A DNA stretch of 8,097 bases from Oscillospiraceae bacterium (lineage in GTDB: Bacteria; Bacillota; Clostridia; Oscillospirales; Ruminococcaceae), in the NCBI GenBank assembly GCA_016302225.1, contig JAEDOB010000087.1:1-8097 (forward strand), read 5' to 3'. The notes beneath the pieces were generated by a model, which ran no database searches, was not told where the DNA came from, and saw nothing but the letters and a program-made list of their open reading frames with translations. How positions within the stretch are numbered: position 1 is the first letter of the stretch; the number at the start of each line of letters is the position of its first letter. A program made the translations under genes and the position numbers. Positions 6,019 to 8,097 of this stretch are shown here, piece after piece.

Positions 6019-8097
6019 TTGAAAAAAGTTGGAATTTTTCTTGATGAAATAAAGGACTGCTCTATACCCGAAAGCGAAAAGCTTGCTATTCTGGGCGACA
6101 ATACGGGAAATATGCTTTTCTGGGAATCCTTAAAGACAAATCTGAACCTTGAGGTCATTCCCAGACGGTATATAAATTACCCGCAAAAGCTTGACCTTGG
6201 CAGCTTCTCTGCATTTGTCACCACAGACCTTATCTGGATAAGGCAGATGCAGGATTTTTCCTATCTGAACAAGGTCTTGGACGCAATAGGCGGGCTGCCG
6301 CTTATACCCATAAGCATAGGCTTGCAGTGCGACAGAATGAAACCCGATTTCAGGCTTCACCCGGAAACGGTCAAGGTCATAAGGCGCATTTCCGAACGCT
6401 GTGTTATGGGCGTTCGGGGGGACTATACCGCAGAGATACTCAGGCGATACTGCATTGACAATTTTATGGTAATAGGCTGTCCGTCAATATATATGGACAC
6501 GGCGGGGCTTCTCACCGTCGGGAAAGAGAAAAAGCCCGTTAAAAGGGTATCGGCGAACTTTGAAACATTTTATAAAAAGCTTGACAAGCCGAGGCTGGAT
6601 TTTCTGCGGTACTGTGCGGAAAATGATCTCAGCTTTGCCGAACAGACGGCGGCGGAGGTTTCCGAAAAGCAGATAGGGGACGCCCAGCTTCTGAAAAATA
6701 TAAAGGGTTGGCTGGGCAAAAACAGTCACCGTTTTTTCGACATAAACGAGTGGAGAAGCTACATAAGTGAGTACGATTTTAGCATAGGGGCAAGGTTTCA
6801 CGGGAATGTTATTGCGCTGTGGGAGAATGTTCCTGCGCTTTTCCTTGTGACCGATTCACGCACTAAGGAGCTGTGCGAGCATTTTTCTCTGCCCCATATG
6901 AACATAAGCGATTTTGACAGATCAAAGCCTTTGGAGTATTATTATGAATTGGCGGACTATTCGGAGTTTCATAAGAATTATCCCAAAAGGGTGGCGGAAT
7001 GGAAGGAGTTTTTGAAGGTGAACGGATTGGCAAACGAAAAGAAAACTGTGGTCTATCAGGTGGGACATTTCGGATTTCTCATTAATTGTATCCTTCACAA
7101 GCTTTGCTTTCACAAGGACGCAAATGCGGTCTTTCTGCTGGATAAGGTCATAGCAAACAATATCACCGTTGACAATTTCATCGGGTGTATGGATAATTTC
7201 GGTTATATCGGAAAATTTTATTTTTACAATGACAGAGATGTTATTTCGGAGATAGCTTCATCGGGCAATGTGGAAAATTCTATTGCCAAATATTTTGACA
7301 GATTTACGGCGGAGATAGGGCTTGACCTTTCGGCGGCAGATGAGATATATTCAATCTTTGACACATACAATTCCTTCGGCGTTTATCTGAATTTAAGGCA
7401 GCTTCCGTTCAATATGATAGAGGGAGTGGCGGGGCAGTGCCGTGACCATAAGCGGTATCATCTGAACAAGGGCGTTATCCCCGCTTATGATGACGCAATT
7501 TTCAGATACAAGGCATTGTCCTCAGATTCAACCTTCTGCCGCAGACTTTACGCTTACGGTGCGGGCGAACCGACAGAGGGTATCATTTACGGGAATTCGC
7601 CTTCCGAGCTGCTGCAAAGGCTCTCTGCGGAGGAACGGGACAGGCTTGTTTCCGCTTACGGCATTGATTTTCGGTACAGTGCGGATAAGGAGTATTCCGT
7701 TTATGTCCTGAGTTCCGAATGGTGGTCGCTGGACAGTAAAAAGCAGATAAGCAACCTCAGTTCCCGTGAGCTTTATTTTTACGGAAATCAGACGGTTGCG
7801 GATCATTTCATCAATTCGGAAAATGTTATGATCAAGCTCCACCCAAACAGCGATTTTGACAGGCAGATGCTTAGCGAAAGATTCCCCGGGGCTGAAATTA
7901 TCCCGGGATTTTTCCCAAGCTTTCTTATGGAATCTATTCCCGGTCTGAAAATTGGCGAAACTGTAAGCACAGGCTCGTCGGGGGCAAAAACGGTCAGCGC
8001 TGAGGACAATACGGTGCCCTTTCTCTTTTTCGACAGTCTGAGGATAGTAAACAGGCTTTATGCGGCTATCGGGCTGGCAAAGCATCTGGGAGTCGTG
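6019..8097 (+). CDS. Pyruvyltransferase-like / sialyltransferase-like GT-B fusion protein, 3'-truncated by window edge
   Basis: The frame is open from TTG 6019 to the last base, 693 codons, with no stop reached. Residues 4-337 are a polysaccharide-pyruvyltransferase-like domain: GDNTGNMLFW at 26-35, GVRGDYTAEIL at 131-141, VIGCPS, and an intact RFH at 259-261 followed by NVPALF. This family moves pyruvate from phosphoenolpyruvate onto sugars (CsaB, WcaK and yeast Pvg1 types), although some members have other roles. From about residue 341 (KTVVYQVGHFGFLINCIL) a second domain begins. It shows three motifs in the order and spacing I know for bacterial sialyl/polysialyltransferases: an acidic pair DDA at 491-493 (family form D/E-D/E-G), HP at 608-609 in MIKLHPNSDF, and STGSS at 650-654. 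The sialyltransferase reading is tentative; it may be another GT-B enzyme or a CDP-alcohol phosphotransferase-like protein. No signal peptide or membrane span is seen. The start is non-ATG, chosen because homology to the upstream protein begins at residue 4 and GGGAG is well placed. Role inferred: surface glycan synthesis, in an operon with the 1927 gene. Confidence 0.82.
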   Translation, partial: MKKVGIFLDEIKDCSIPESEKLAILGDNTGNMLFWESLKTNLNLEVIPRRYINYPQKLDLGSFSAFVTTDLIWIRQMQDFSYLNKVLDAIGGLPLIPISIGLQCDRMKPDFRLHPETVKVIRRISERCVMGVRGDYTAEILRRYCIDNFMVIGCPSIYMDTAGLLTVGKEKKPVKRVSANFETFYKKLDKPRLDFLRYCAENDLSFAEQTAAEVSEKQIGDAQLLKNIKGWLGKNSHRFFDINEWRSYISEYDFSIGARFHGNVIALWENVPALFLVTDSRTKELCEHFSLPHMNISDFDRSKPLEYYYELADYSEFHKNYPKRVAEWKEFLKVNGLANEKKTVVYQVGHFGFLINCILHKLCFHKDANAVFLLDKVIANNITVDNFIGCMDNFGYIGKFYFYNDRDVISEIASSGNVENSIAKYFDRFTAEIGLDLSAADEIYSIFDTYNSFGVYLNLRQLPFNMIEGVAGQCRDHKRYHLNKGVIPAYDDAIFRYKALSSDSTFCRRLYAYGAGEPTEGIIYGNSPSELLQRLSAEERDRLVSAYGIDFRYSADKEYSVYVLSSEWWSLDSKKQISNLSSRELYFYGNQTVADHFINSENVMIKLHPNSDFDRQMLSERFPGAEIIPGFFPSFLMESIPGLKIGETVSTGSSGAKTVSAEDNTVPFLFFDSLRIVNRLYAAIGLAKHLGVV
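6028..7029 (+). repeat. Domain duplication, copy 2 (inside the 6019 gene): motif-complete pyruvyltransferase-like domain
   Basis: Codons 4-337 are the partner of the domain at 4963-5964 in the previous gene. This copy keeps the Asp of GDN (27), Arg133 of GVRGD, and both Arg259 and His261 of the RxH motif, so it is the likelier catalytic copy. The two domains sit at the C-terminus of one protein and the N-terminus of the next, separated by only a short tail, a stop codon and 15 bases. Confidence 0.8.

Noticed and set aside
6001..6021. Read-through or frameshift joining the two large genes into one protein
   Set aside because: Both genes are in the same frame and only the TAA at 6001 separates them. 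However, a proper ribosome-binding site and a TTG start at the domain edge follow at once, so two separate genes is the simpler reading.
7528..8085. 185-codon open frame on the - strand
   Set aside because: It is antisense to the long open + frame from 6019 that carries the HP and S(S) motifs.

Overview
The window looks like chromosomal DNA from a Gram-positive gut anaerobe of the class Clostridia, most likely a Ruminococcus-like member of the Oscillospiraceae. This rests on three things: the GroEL sequence with its GGM-type tail, strong AGGGGG/GGGAG ribosome-binding sites, and GC-rich palindromic intergenic repeats of the TTGTAGGGGCG type that I associate with that family. The genus is an inference; a database comparison of GroEL would settle it. 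All supported genes are on the + strand.

Layout. Bases 1-1571 hold groEL, missing only about its first 21 codons. It is closed by a strong Rho-independent terminator at 1599-1632. Bases 1572-1926 are a non-coding spacer with two related copies of a palindrome-bearing repeat, each led by a TATAAT box, followed by the ribosome-binding site of the next gene. Bases 1927-6003 encode one 1358-residue protein with four modules: a family 2 glycosyltransferase, a HAD-like hydrolase, the ARDGY-type domain that usually follows that hydrolase in surface-polysaccharide proteins, and a polysaccharide-pyruvyltransferase-like domain. After a 15-base gap, a second large gene starts at a TTG codon (6019) and stays open to the window end (693 codons visible). 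It begins with a second pyruvyltransferase-like domain, clearly paralogous to the end of the previous protein. It continues into a GT-B-like domain whose DDA, HP and S(S) motifs resemble bacterial sialyl/polysialyltransferases.

How they work together. The chaperonin gene is a housekeeping unit that terminates before the spacer. The two large genes form a tightly spaced, probably translationally coupled pair for building or decorating a cell-surface glycan (capsule, exopolysaccharide or wall polymer). No signal peptide or membrane span is evident, so both proteins should act in the cytoplasm or at the inner membrane face. The most notable feature is the duplicated pyruvyltransferase-like domain split across the gene boundary. 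The first copy has lost family-typical residues (R to S and H to Q in the RxH motif, D to G in the GDN motif), while the second keeps them. This suggests one catalytic copy and one structural or divergent copy. The exact sugar chemistry cannot be read from the sequence.
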